NCBI RefSeq assembly: GCF_001589285.1
Contig: NZ_JEMA01000168.1
Location: 1 to 64,000 of the forward strand
Reading direction: 5' to 3'
DNA length: 64,000 nucleotides
Source of the DNA: Sorangium cellulosum
GTDB taxonomy: Bacteria > Myxococcota_A > Polyangia > Polyangiales > Polyangiaceae
Part shown: piece after piece, positions 21,044 to 29,472 of the stretch
Position numbering within the stretch: position 1 is the first letter of the stretch
Layout: every line of letters starts with the position of its first letter
Translations under genes and position numbers: made by a program
Notes under the pieces: model-generated
Databases searched by the model: none
What the model saw: the letters and a program-made list of their open reading frames with translations, nothing else
Told to the model about the DNA's origin: nothing

Positions 21044-22462
21044 TCACCGCACGACGTGCAGCATCCCCATCATGCCAGCGTCGGCGTGGTCGAGGATGTG
21101 GCAATGGAACATCCACATGCCGGGCCGGTTGTCGTAGCGCACGACGAAGCTCGCCGCGCCGTCGACAGGCACGTTCACCGTGTCCTTCCACTCCAGCGGC
21201 CTGGCCGGCCGACCGTCGGCGCCGAGCACCTGGAAGAAGAAGCCGTGCAGATGAAAAGGATGGTCGAAGACCATCGTGTTCTCGACCGTCCACACAGCGG
21301 TCTCGCCCACCGCCGCCACGAGCGGCTCCGCCTCCCACGAGGGCACGCCGTTGATGCCCAGCACGAGCTCGCCCGGGCCATCCTGCTGCGTGAGCTGCAG
21401 ATCGACGCGCCTCGCCGCCCCCGTGTCGAGCGGCTCGATGGCCCGCGCCACCGCGGGGAGCGGCTCGTCCTCGGCCGCGGGCTCGTCCGCGAGGCGGAGC
21501 CGGAAGGCCTCGACCTCGGGCCGCCCGAAGGTGGCGCCATAGCCGCGATCATAAGGCACCCAGCGCACGGGGAGCGTCGCGCCGGGCGCGCCGCGCGGCT
21601 CGATCAGCACGTCGGCGCGCTCGCCGGGGGTGAGCACGATGCGGTCCGTCTCGACCGGGTACTCCAGCAGCCCGCCGTCGCCGCCGATGCGGGTGAAGCG
21701 GTGACCCTCGATCGCGAGCTGGTAATAACGTGACCTGGCCGCGTTGACGAGCCGCCACCGCTGCCGCAGCCCGGCGCGCGCCTCGATGACCGGGTTGACG
21801 CGGCCGTTGACGAGCAGGAGGTCACCCTCGCGCCCGAACAGCGTGCCGAAGTTTCCGCCCGTGTTCGGCGACACAAGCGAGCCGTCGTCCTCCACGCCCA
21901 TGTCGCTCAGCACGAGGACGAGCTCGTCCCCGAGCGCCGCGGGCTCGGCCGGATCCTCGACGAGCAACGCGCCGTACAGGCCATTGCCCGCCTGCGCGGC
22001 CGAGTCGACGTGCGGGTGATACCAGTAGAGACCCGCGTCGGGGACGACGAAGTCGTAGGTGAAGCTGCCGCCCGACGCTGTCTCGGGCTGGCTGTGCCCG
22101 GGCGCGCCGTCCATCTGCGCCGAGAGCCGGATGCCGTGCCAGTGAATCGTCGTGGGCGCCGGGAGCTCGTTGCGGAAATTCACGATCACCCGATCGCCGA
22201 CCCGGGCGCGGATCATCGGGCCAGGGATCCCGCCATCGTAGGTCCAGGCCGGCGTCCGCAGGCCGGGGACGATCTCCAGCTCCTCGACGCGCGCCGTCAG
22301 ATCGACCTCGACGACATCGGCCCTGGCATCGAGATCCAGCGCCGAGCGCAGCGCCACCGCGCGATCCCACCCCTCGGGCTGAGACGGCGGCTCCCCTGCG
22401 CAGCCCGCCGCGGCGGCCACAAGCAAGAGACAGAGAGGAAGCTTTGTGTTCTCGCTCGACAT
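21044..22462 (-). CDS. Multicopper oxidase lipoprotein (CueO/laccase-like)
   Basis: A 472-residue three-domain multicopper oxidase. All four copper motifs are present: HWHG at 107-110, WYHPH at 147-151, HPFHLHG at 401-407 and HCHILDHADAGMM from 453. These form the type 1 site and the trinuclear cluster. ATG 22462 gives a lipoprotein signal with lipobox AAAGC (Cys21); longer in-frame starts add 61 low-complexity residues. It would oxidise a phenolic or metal substrate, such as Cu(I), with O2 outside the cytoplasmic membrane. The axial ligand of the type 1 copper is probably a Met in the final motif. It lies 210 nt upstream of norZ on the same strand, with no clear shared operon. Confidence 0.94.
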   Translation of the reverse strand: MSSENTKLPLCLLLVAAAAGCAGEPPSQPEGWDRAVALRSALDLDARADVVEVDLTARVEELEIVPGLRTPAWTYDGGIPGPMIRARVGDRVIVNFRNELPAPTTIHWHGIRLSAQMDGAPGHSQPETASGGSFTYDFVVPDAGLYWYHPHVDSAAQAGNGLYGALLVEDPAEPAALGDELVLVLSDMGVEDDGSLVSPNTGGNFGTLFGREGDLLLVNGRVNPVIEARAGLRQRWRLVNAARSRYYQLAIEGHRFTRIGGDGGLLEYPVETDRIVLTPGERADVLIEPRGAPGATLPVRWVPYDRGYGATFGRPEVEAFRLRLADEPAAEDEPLPAVARAIEPLDTGAARRVDLQLTQQDGPGELVLGINGVPSWEAEPLVAAVGETAVWTVENTMVFDHPFHLHGFFFQVLGADGRPARPLEWKDTVNVPVDGAASFVVRYDNRPGMWMFHCHILDHADAGMMGMLHVVR

Positions 22463-22589
22463 GATGCGCGTCGAGCTTACCACCCTGTCCAGGGCAGAAG
22501 AAGGACGCCGTACCCGCAATAATTGCCGTGCTCGCGCCGCATGACACGCTGCGTGACGAGGTGATCTCGGCGCTCCCCGGCGCTGCTCG

Positions 22590-22775
22590 GCCCTGCCCGA
22601 GCCCCGCCGGGTGCTCGCCGCCCATGAGCAGCCGGCGACCGTCATTGTAAATTTCCACGAGCTCCGGCCCCCGGAGCACGATCCTCGGGAAGCTCGAGCC
22701 GAGGACGATGCGGACCGCTGTCTCCAGGCTCTGCGACAAGCGCTCGACAGGGCCGAGCGGCGTCGCGCCCCAACC
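22590..22775 (-). pseudogene. Remnant of a PAS-domain sensor histidine kinase
   Basis: In one frame this stretch reads TPLGPVERLSQSLETAVRI, then LGSSFPRIVLRGPELVEIYN and GGEHPAGLGQ. This is the start of the first PAS domain common in large myxobacterial hybrid kinases (family pattern: PLGP..WPQSLRTAVR, S.FPM..WGPEL..YND, G.KHP.ALGQ). After about residue 60 the similarity ends, and no kinase domains follow. There is no proper start codon. It lies just downstream of a receiver-only gene on the same strand, so a receiver-kinase pair may once have existed here. Confidence 0.6.
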
Positions 22776-22829
22776 CTTCGCCCGGCAGAGCGCGGCCAGC
22801 GCGCGAGCGCGCGCCGGCGAGCGAGCTCG

Positions 22830-23174
22830 TCAGACGTAGCGCCCGACCGCGTCGAGCAGCGCGATGAGATCGATGGGCTTCTTCAGGATATCGACATGTC
22901 CGAGCTCGGTCGCGCGCGGCGCCGCCCCCGCCGTGAGCACGATCACGGGGACATCGGCGATCGCGGGCGTGCGGAGCTGCTCTGCGCGGAACGCGTATCC
23001 ATCCATGACTGGCATCATCAGATCGAGCACGATGAGCGCCGGAGTCGGCGCCTCGCGGAGCCGGGCCAGCGCCTCGGCGCCGTTCCCGGCCGTCATCACC
23101 TGATAGCCCTCGTCCAGCAGGACCTCGACGAGCGCCTCGCTGACGCCTCGATCGTCCTCGACGACGAAGATCAT
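22830..23174 (-). CDS. Single-domain response regulator
   Basis: A 114-residue receiver domain: acidic pair EDD (Asp7, Asp8), phosphoacceptor Asp51 in VLDLMMPVMDG, the conserved Thr in VIVLTAG and the Lys in LKKPID. It has no output domain, so it works by protein contact or phosphorelay. ATG 23174 starts directly at the first beta strand; ATG 23258 would add 28 residues of Gly/Ser-rich sequence and is an alternative. Its partner kinase is not adjacent; instead a remnant of a PAS kinase follows at 22775. The paralogue at 39401-39784 is closely similar around the Asp. Confidence 0.9.
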   Translation of the reverse strand: MIFVVEDDRGVSEALVEVLLDEGYQVMTAGNGAEALARLREAPTPALIVLDLMMPVMDGYAFRAEQLRTPAIADVPVIVLTAGAAPRATELGHVDILKKPIDLIALLDAVGRYV

Positions 23175-23442
23175 GCCCGCTCGCGAGGGGCCACTCCCCA
23201 GCTCATGTCCGCGTGAGACATCCGCGCTGTCTCCCCCGCGCGCTCCGTTCGAGTCCATCGAACGACCCCATAAGCCTTTCCTCCGCAGCCCGCAATTCGA
23301 TTCGCGCCGCGCGGGTCGTGGCACGCGCCGGCGGAGCGACCCTGGATGCGCTCATGACGGTACGCGAGGCGGGCTCTTCCGCGTCGGCGAGGCGCGCCCC
23401 TGTCGCGAGGACCGCGGTACGAGGTCTGCATGCGCGCAAGGC

Positions 23443-24048
23443 ATGAGCGCGCACGGCATGAACGTCGCCGTGATCTTCTATTCTCTCCACGGCGATACGG
23501 CCGCGCTGGCTGCCGCCGTCGCGCAGGGCGCCGAGCAGGCCGGGGCGACCGTGCGGCTCCGGCAGATCGAAGGCCTCGCGCCGCCGCAGGACAGGTGGAG
23601 CTCGAGTGAGCGGATCCGTGCCACGCGGGAGCGACTCGCGTCCGTCCCTCTCGCGCGGCACGCAGACCTGTTCTGGGCGGACGCAATCGCCCTCGGCTCG
23701 CCCGCGCGCTACGGCGCGATGAGCGCGGAGCTCCGCCGCTTCCTCGACGGATCGGGGCAGCTCGCGGGAGACCTCGCCGGCAAGGTGGCCTGTGTGTTCT
23801 GCTCTCCGTCTCCGATCCAGGGCGCCCAGCGCGCTGCGCTCCACGCAATGATAGCCTCGCTCCTCCGCCACGGGGTCATCGTCCAGGCCCCGGCCCGCGC
23901 GCAGATGGATCCGGTGGAAACGACGAGCGCGGCGGCGCGTCGCGGCGCGCCCGGGACGAACCTCGAGGAGGCGCCGGGGCTCGATCTCGCCCCGGCGCGC
24001 GCCCTGGGCCGCCGGCTCGCGCTGCTCGGGAATCGGATTCACGGATAG
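23443..24048 (+). CDS. Flavodoxin-fold NAD(P)H oxidoreductase (WrbA-like)
   Basis: A 201-residue protein with the flavodoxin signature: VAVIFYSLHGDTAALAAAV (FMN phosphate loop YS-x-x-G-x-T), ADAIALGSPARYGAMSAELRRFLD (FMN isoalloxazine loop) and the KVACVFCS strand. The usual SGGQGG-like third loop of WrbA is replaced by SPSPIQGAQR. It probably reduces quinones or a related redox partner with NAD(P)H in the cytoplasm. ATG 23443 or ATG 23458 could be the start; neither has a strong ribosome binding site. It is divergent from the response regulator gene. Confidence 0.82.
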   Translation: MSAHGMNVAVIFYSLHGDTAALAAAVAQGAEQAGATVRLRQIEGLAPPQDRWSSSERIRATRERLASVPLARHADLFWADAIALGSPARYGAMSAELRRFLDGSGQLAGDLAGKVACVFCSPSPIQGAQRAALHAMIASLLRHGVIVQAPARAQMDPVETTSAAARRGAPGTNLEEAPGLDLAPARALGRRLALLGNRIHG

Positions 24049-24303
24049 GCGCGGAGACCCGGCCGATCCGTCGGCCTGTGCCGTGACCGCGCCGGCGCAT
24101 GAAGCCCTGGAGTCCCGGACAAGGGCGCAGCAAATCAGCAGGAACTCGCCTCGCTTTCCGGCGCACGGGAAGAGCGCGCCCGCGATGGGCTGTTACACCT
24201 CGGTACCTCGCTACTGGTCGGAACCGATGGACTGCCAGGGATGGCCCTAAGGGGTCGCCGGCGCTCACCTCAGCCGTAGACAGGAAGAAAGCTCAACCAT
24301 CCA
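24049..24303. other. 255-bp intergenic region, unassigned
   Basis: No gene supported. The base composition is more even than in the surrounding genes (for example around 24180-24300), and the segment gives me the impression of a conserved interspersed sequence, but I cannot name it. It would contain the promoter of the ABC exporter. Confidence 0.3.
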
Positions 24304-26316
24304 ATGAGCGCACAGGCTCAGCGCAAGACCTATCGCCCTTCGCCGCCGCGGCGCGAGGGAAGGATATCGAGGCTCTCCCTGAGGAGCACCGCGCAGCGGC
24401 TCGCCGCGCCCAGCCGTTCGGCGGGCGCGGAGCGGCTCCGGTTCTTCCTCCGGGTGGGCGCCTATTTCAAGGGCGAGTGGGCGCGCATCGGGGCGCTCTC
24501 GCTGCTGGTCTGCGTCTCCATCGCGATCAGCCTGCTCCAGGTGTGGCCGGTCGCCGTGATCGTGGACCTCATCTCGAGCGGGCCGCGCGAGGGGGACCTC
24601 GTCCACCGCCTGCTGCTCGCGCCGCTCCCGGACAGCCTGCTCGGCCGCGTCCTCGGGCTCGCGGCGATGACGCTCGTGCTCCGCGTGGCGCAGGAGTTCG
24701 TGGGCATGGGCCGCGCCCTGCTCAACTTCCGCATCGGCTACGGCGGGCTCATGCGCGTGCGGTGCGACGTGTACCGGAAGCTCCAGGCGCTCCACATCGG
24801 CTACCACCGCGCGCAGCCGCAGGGCGACGCCCTCTACCGCCTCAACCAGGACGCCACCGGGTTCCACGGGATCCTCAACGTGGCCGTCTCGGTGCTGGGG
24901 AGCGCGCTGACGCTCGCGGTCATGCTCTGCATCATGGCCGCGCGCAGCCCGGGGCTCACGCTGCTCGCGCTCGCCGTGGTGCCGCCGCTGCTGCTGACGA
25001 ACGTCAAGTTCGGCCGCGCGCTGCGCCGGAAGTGCACCGAGGCGAAGGAGGTCGAGAGCCAGCTCACGACGTCCGTGCAGCGCTCGATGGCGTCGATCGG
25101 GCTCGTGCAGGCGTGCGGGCGCGAGGCGGACGAGGAGGCGCGCTTCCACGCGACGCTGGGCAACAGCGTGAAGGCCTGGCTCCGGCTCCACCACGACGAG
25201 CTCCGCCACACGCTCACGGTCGGCTCGATCCTCGGGCTCGGCGGCGCGCTCGTGCTCGGCTATGGCGGCCACCTCGTTGTCGAGGCCCGCGCGGGCGCCG
25301 GCGACGCCGGCATGACGCTGGGCGCGCTCACGGCGTTCCTCGGCTACCTCGGGATGCTCTACGACCCGCTGTGCAAGCTGACAGGCGCCGGCGCCGCGGT
25401 GCAGGGCGGCGTGGCGGGCGCGCAGCGCGTCTTCGAGGTGCTCGACCGCGACCAGGCGGTGACCGACGTCCACGACGCGGCCGCGCTGCCGCCCGAGCCG
25501 CGCACGCTCTCGCTCGAGAACGTCGGGTTCGAGTACCGCCCCGGGCACCCGGTGCTGCGCGGGGTCGACGCGACGATCCGACCGGGGGAGATGGTCGCGT
25601 TCGTGGGCTCGGCCGGCGCCGGCAAGACGACGCTGTTCAGCCTGCTGCCGCGCTTCCACAACCCGACGCACGGGGCGCTGCGGCTCGACGGCATCGACAC
25701 GCGCGCGGTCCGGGTGGCCGACCTGCGCCGGCACATGGCGATCGTCCTCCAGGACTGCATCCTCTTGCCGGCGACGATCGCCGAGAACATCGCCTACGGC
25801 CGCCCGTCCGCGACCGGCGCGGAGATCCGGAAGGCGGCCGAGATGGCGGGGGCGGCGGGCTTCGTCGAGGCGCTGCCGGACGGCTACGGGACGCAGATCG
25901 CCGACGGCGGGCTGAACCTGTCCGCCGGCCAGCGGCAGCGCATCGCGATCGCGCGCGCGCTCCTGTCGGGCGCGCCCATCCTCGTGATCGACGAGCCGAC
26001 CGACGGGATCGACGCCGAGCACGAGCGGACCCTCGTCGAGGCGCTGCGCGCGCTGAAGGGCCAGCGCACGATCATCCTCATGAGCCACCGCCTGAGCACG
26101 GTCGTAGGCTGCGACAAGATCTTCGTGATGGAGCGCGGCCGCATCGTCGAGCACGGCGCGCACGCGGACCTCCTGCGGCGCGGCGGCGTCTACACCGCCA
26201 TGGCGCGCTGGCAGCACCTCCACACAGGCCACGCCGGCGCGCGCCCCGAGGCCCGGCCCGGCCCGCGCCGCGCCCACCCGGAGCCCTTCCGCGGCGACGA
26301 CGCGCTGATGGGCTGA
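24304..26316 (+). CDS. ABC exporter, fused permease and ATPase
   Basis: A 670-residue half-transporter. After a charged 45-residue N-terminus come six predicted membrane helices (about 55-365; for example LSLLVCVSIAISLLQVWPVA). The nucleotide-binding domain follows from about 400: Walker A GSAGAGKTT at 435-443, Q-loop VLQDCILLPATIAENI, signature LSAGQ at 539-543, Walker B with Asp563-Glu564, and H-loop His595. All catalytic residues are intact, so it should be an active homodimeric exporter of the MsbA/lipid or multidrug type in the cytoplasmic membrane. The C-terminus is Pro/Arg-rich and its last codons lie in an 8-bp tandem repeat. The substrate is unknown. Confidence 0.95.
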   Translation: MSAQAQRKTYRPSPPRREGRISRLSLRSTAQRLAAPSRSAGAERLRFFLRVGAYFKGEWARIGALSLLVCVSIAISLLQVWPVAVIVDLISSGPREGDLVHRLLLAPLPDSLLGRVLGLAAMTLVLRVAQEFVGMGRALLNFRIGYGGLMRVRCDVYRKLQALHIGYHRAQPQGDALYRLNQDATGFHGILNVAVSVLGSALTLAVMLCIMAARSPGLTLLALAVVPPLLLTNVKFGRALRRKCTEAKEVESQLTTSVQRSMASIGLVQACGREADEEARFHATLGNSVKAWLRLHHDELRHTLTVGSILGLGGALVLGYGGHLVVEARAGAGDAGMTLGALTAFLGYLGMLYDPLCKLTGAGAAVQGGVAGAQRVFEVLDRDQAVTDVHDAAALPPEPRTLSLENVGFEYRPGHPVLRGVDATIRPGEMVAFVGSAGAGKTTLFSLLPRFHNPTHGALRLDGIDTRAVRVADLRRHMAIVLQDCILLPATIAENIAYGRPSATGAEIRKAAEMAGAAGFVEALPDGYGTQIADGGLNLSAGQRQRIAIARALLSGAPILVIDEPTDGIDAEHERTLVEALRALKGQRTIILMSHRLSTVVGCDKIFVMERGRIVEHGAHADLLRRGGVYTAMARWQHLHTGHAGARPEARPGPRRAHPEPFRGDDALMG

Positions 26317-26349
26317 GGGGCTGATGGGCTGAGGGGCTGAGGGGCTGAG
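26305..26349 (+). repeat. 8-bp tandem repeat over the stop codon of the ABC exporter
   Basis: CTGATGGG/CTGAGGGG units repeat 5.6 times. The stop codon TGA (26314-26316) is inside the second unit, and every further unit contains another TGA. Slippage by one unit would therefore change only the last residues. Confidence 0.85.
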
Positions 26350-26454
26350 CCGGACGGAAGCCGCGCTTTTCGGCCCCGCCCGGCGCCCCGGCGCGCCCCC
26401 GGACGTGGTAGAGGTCCGGGAGCGCGCGCCGCGCCTGGCGCCGGATCGCCATCG

Positions 26455-28101
26455 ATGCTGCGGGCCACGAACATCGACAGCTTGAGCCGCGAGACGTTCG
26501 ACGTCCTCGTCCTCGGCGCCGGGATCAACGGCGCTGTCGCGGCCGCCGCCCTCGCCGGGAGGGGCGCGAAGGTCGCGCTGATCGATCGGGGCGACTTCGC
26601 GGGCTTCACCAGCCAGGAGTCGTCGAACCTCGCCTGGGGCGGCATCAAGTACATGGAGAACTTCGAGTTTCCGCTGGTGCGGAAGCTCTGCGTCTCGCGG
26701 AACCTCCTCCTCCGGAGCTACCCCTCGACGGTGCGGGAGATCCGGTTCTACACCGCGCACGAGCGGGGCTTCCGGCACGGCCTGTTCAAGCTCTTCCTCG
26801 GCACCTGGCTCTACTGGATCATCGGCAGCTTCTTCACGAAGATCCCCCGCCTGCTCTCCCGCCGGACGATCGCGCGGGAAGAGCCCATCATCAACCTGGA
26901 CGGCTGCGACGGAGGATTCGAGTACTCCGACGCGTACCTCGTCGACAACGACGCGCGGTTCGTCTGGGGGTTCGTCCGCGCCGCGATCGATCGCGGCGCG
27001 TGCGCCGCCAACTACGTCGAGTCGCTGGGCGCGCGGCGCGACGGGGACGGGTGGGTCACGCGGGCCCGCGACGTCCTGTCGGGCAGGGAGCTCGCCGTGC
27101 GGTCGCGCGTGCTCGTGAACGCCTGCGGTCCGTTCGTGGACGCGCACAACGCGCTCACGGGGCAGCGGACGAGCCACCGCCACATCTTCTCCAAGGGCAT
27201 CCACCTCATCGTGGAGCGGCTGACCCCGAGCCGGCGCGTGCTGACGTTCTTCGCGGACGACGGCCGGCTGTTCTTCGTGATCCCCATGGGCTCGCGGACG
27301 TGCATCGGCACGACCGACACCCGCGTCGAGCGCCCGCTGACCGAGGTGACGGCCGAGGACCGCCGCTTCGTGCTCTCCAACATCAACAAGCGCCTCGACC
27401 TGCCCCGGCCGCTGACCGAGGGGGACATCATCGCCGAGCGCTGCGGGGTGCGCCCCCTGGCGGTGGAGGACGGCGGCGGCGCGGCGGACTGGCTGCAGCT
27501 CTCGCGCAAGCACGTCCTCGAGGTCGACCGGGCGCAGGCCCACGTCAGCGTCTTCGGCGGCAAGCTCACCGACTGCATCAACGTGGGCGACGAGGTCTGC
27601 GCCGCCGCGCAGGAGCTCGGCGTCGCGCTGCCCCGCCCGGCAGCGCGCTGGTACGGCGAGCCGGACGAGGCGGTTCGTCAGGAGTTCTTCCAAAGGGCGC
27701 TCCAGCTCGACCTCGACGCCCTGACGCCGCCGCGCGCCTCCGAGAAGCTGAGCGCGCGCCTGTGGCGCCGCTACGGGGCCGACGCGCTCGATCTGCTCGA
27801 CGAGATCCGGCGCGACCCGGGGATGGCCGACGCGCTGATCGACGGGGCGGACGACGTGCGGTGCGAGATCGCGTATGCCGCGCGGCGCGAGATGGTCGCG
27901 AAGCTCGAGGACTTCCTGCGGCGGCGCACGAAGATCGCGCTCCTGATCCGCCGCGAGGAGCTCGCGCGATCGCCCGGGCTCCGGGAGGCGTGCCGGATCC
28001 TGTTCGGCGACGACGCCGACCGGCGGCTCGAGGAGTACTTCGAGGAGCGCGGCGCGCAGCGGGCCGCGACCGCGCCCGTCGCGGAGCTGCCGCTCAGGTA
28101 G
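26455..28101 (+). CDS. glpD: FAD-dependent glycerol-3-phosphate dehydrogenase
   Basis: A 548-residue protein. The N-terminal Rossmann motif GAGINGA (21-27) binds FAD, followed by the typical SSNLAWGGIKYMENFEF segment (family: SS-x-LiHGG-x-RYLE) and the GTTDT motif. The C-terminal domain carries GGKLTDCINVGDEV (family GGKLTT). It oxidises sn-glycerol-3-phosphate to dihydroxyacetone phosphate and passes electrons to quinone at the inner face of the cytoplasmic membrane. A hydrophobic segment (LFLGTWLYWIIGSFF) could help membrane contact. No glycerol kinase or facilitator is nearby. Confidence 0.92.
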   Translation: MLRATNIDSLSRETFDVLVLGAGINGAVAAAALAGRGAKVALIDRGDFAGFTSQESSNLAWGGIKYMENFEFPLVRKLCVSRNLLLRSYPSTVREIRFYTAHERGFRHGLFKLFLGTWLYWIIGSFFTKIPRLLSRRTIAREEPIINLDGCDGGFEYSDAYLVDNDARFVWGFVRAAIDRGACAANYVESLGARRDGDGWVTRARDVLSGRELAVRSRVLVNACGPFVDAHNALTGQRTSHRHIFSKGIHLIVERLTPSRRVLTFFADDGRLFFVIPMGSRTCIGTTDTRVERPLTEVTAEDRRFVLSNINKRLDLPRPLTEGDIIAERCGVRPLAVEDGGGAADWLQLSRKHVLEVDRAQAHVSVFGGKLTDCINVGDEVCAAAQELGVALPRPAARWYGEPDEAVRQEFFQRALQLDLDALTPPRASEKLSARLWRRYGADALDLLDEIRRDPGMADALIDGADDVRCEIAYAARREMVAKLEDFLRRRTKIALLIRREELARSPGLREACRILFGDDADRRLEEYFEERGAQRAATAPVAELPLR

Positions 28102-28512
28102 CGCCGCGCGCGGCGACAGCGCGCGCTCACCCACGAATTCCGCTGCTGGTGCGTGGTCATGGGAAGTCGTCGACCCTCCCATCCACCATCGCTCTACATG
28201 TAGGCCAACGAGGCAGCTTCGGGGGGATGTAGGTCGACGAGGCAGCGTCGAGGGAACCTGCGGTTGTCATCTCCCACTTCCGCCGGGCGGGGCGCCGCCG
28301 ATCGTCGGCGCGCCACCGCGCCCCGCTCACCATTCGTCGCCCGCGGGGCCGCGATGGCGCGCTGATCCACGCGGCGGCGCCCGCCCTGTGTTGTCGCCCT
28401 CTCCAACGTCCCCATTCGCCAAGCTGATCGGATCGCGTGGCCCTTCGATGGCATGCTTGACAAGCAGGGTTGGCCGTCGGGTACGCTACCCAATCACGAT
28501 GACCGGGAGGAC
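28102..28512. other. Intergenic region of 411 bp before the sensing island
   Basis: Contains a 29-bp tandem repeat (28198-28255) and an otherwise featureless G+C-rich stretch. The promoter of the plus-strand island should lie near its right end. Confidence 0.4.
28198..28255 (+). repeat. 29-bp imperfect tandem repeat, two copies
   Basis: Two units, 28198-28226 and 28227-28255, both beginning ATGTAGG and sharing ACGAGGCAGC; a few bases differ. Confidence 0.75.
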
Positions 28513-29472
28513 ATGAGGAGCTTGAAAAGGATATGCAGGCGCTCCACACGGGCACGGCGGTCAGCGATCGGGGCGGCCCTGGGGCACCTCGCGTGTCAAG
28601 CGCGGATCGCGTACCGCTGGATGTCATCGTGTGCGCGGCAAGACAATGATTCGGCGGCTTCGGTTCGGTCCCGCTCGCTTCGCTCCCTGATCAGCCTCCT
28701 CGGCGCGCGCCATCGGCGCGAGGAGGCTCCCCGCGGGCCGCGCCGGATCCTCCGGCCCCAGCGCGCGCCGGCGGTCCTGCTCGCGGCGGCGGTGCTCGTC
28801 GGGTGTTGCCTGCTGCTGCTCAGTCCGCCCACCACCGCAGGCCCCGAGGTCACGCTCTATGTTTATGCGGTGACGCCGCTCCGCGCTCGAGCGCTCGAGC
28901 AGAAGATCGAGGACTCGATGCCCGGCGTCGATGTAACGGTGTTCGGTAAGCTGAGCGACTTCAAGACGGCGCTAGAGACCAGCCCGCCGAACGCGGCGCT
29001 CTCGCCGAGGCCGGTCCTGGCTTCGCTCAACCGAGGCGCCGACCTCCAGGGCATGAGGGCGGGGAGCGACGCGGAGCAATACCTCTTGATCTCGACGAGG
29101 GCGTTGACCAGGGAGATGTTCTCGTCGCTGAGGTACGGGATCGTCGACCTGGTCGAGCGAAAGTCGCTCCCTAAGTTCGTCGCCGGGCTCCTCGGCGTGA
29201 GCGTCGCGCCGGAGGTCCAGCGCGTCACGAAGATCGAGGATCTGCTGCAGCTCCTCCAGTTCCAGACGGCCGACGCGGTGCTCCTCCCGGAGCGGTTCCG
29301 CGCTGATTTCGAGTCCAAGAGCAAGATGAGCTTCACCATCCTGAGCCTTTCGACAGCCAAGGTAGGCCTCGTGGCGGTCACGTTCCTGAGCGATCGTCAC
29401 TCCGTCGAGCACGCGATCCGGAGGCTCCCGAAGCACGTGATGGCCGACCTGGGGGTGGACGAATGGAAATGA
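28513..29472 (+). CDS. Membrane-anchored periplasmic-binding-like protein
   Basis: A 319-residue protein if ATG 28513 is used (GGGAGG just upstream). An Arg-rich N-terminus of about 85 residues precedes one hydrophobic segment (AVLLAAAVLVGCCLLLL). The rest, about 215 residues, looks like a type II periplasmic-binding fold similar to PhnD-like proteins: VTLYVYAVTPLRARALEQ, ADAVLLPERFRADF, TAKVGLVAVTF. The unusual long N-terminus raises doubt about the exact start; ATG 28621 is an alternative. It overlaps the next lipoprotein gene and opens the run ending with the TonB receptor, so it probably presents a ligand or senses it for the hybrid kinase. The ligand is unknown. Confidence 0.6.
   Translation: MRSLKRICRRSTRARRSAIGAALGHLACQARIAYRWMSSCARQDNDSAASVRSRSLRSLISLLGARHRREEAPRGPRRILRPQRAPAVLLAAAVLVGCCLLLLSPPTTAGPEVTLYVYAVTPLRARALEQKIEDSMPGVDVTVFGKLSDFKTALETSPPNAALSPRPVLASLNRGADLQGMRAGSDAEQYLLISTRALTREMFSSLRYGIVDLVERKSLPKFVAGLLGVSVAPEVQRVTKIEDLLQLLQFQTADAVLLPERFRADFESKSKMSFTILSLSTAKVGLVAVTFLSDRHSVEHAIRRLPKHVMADLGVDEWK

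Noticed and set aside
18533-22462. Denitrification gene cluster
   Set aside because: The multicopper oxidase has four complete copper motifs of the laccase/CueO type and is not a NirK; no other denitrification gene is present.
24049-24303. Group II intron fragment or structured RNA
   Set aside because: The sequence felt familiar as an interspersed element, but I could not identify domain V, a tRNA-like fold or any diagnostic motif.
24265-28182. Very long antisense open frame opposite the ABC exporter and glpD
   Set aside because: It mirrors the codons of two well-recognised genes, is Arg/Pro/Leu low-complexity and has no family resemblance. The same holds for antisense frames at 8446-11076, 30735-34019, 59662-62502 and 3181-5535; they are by-products of high G+C.
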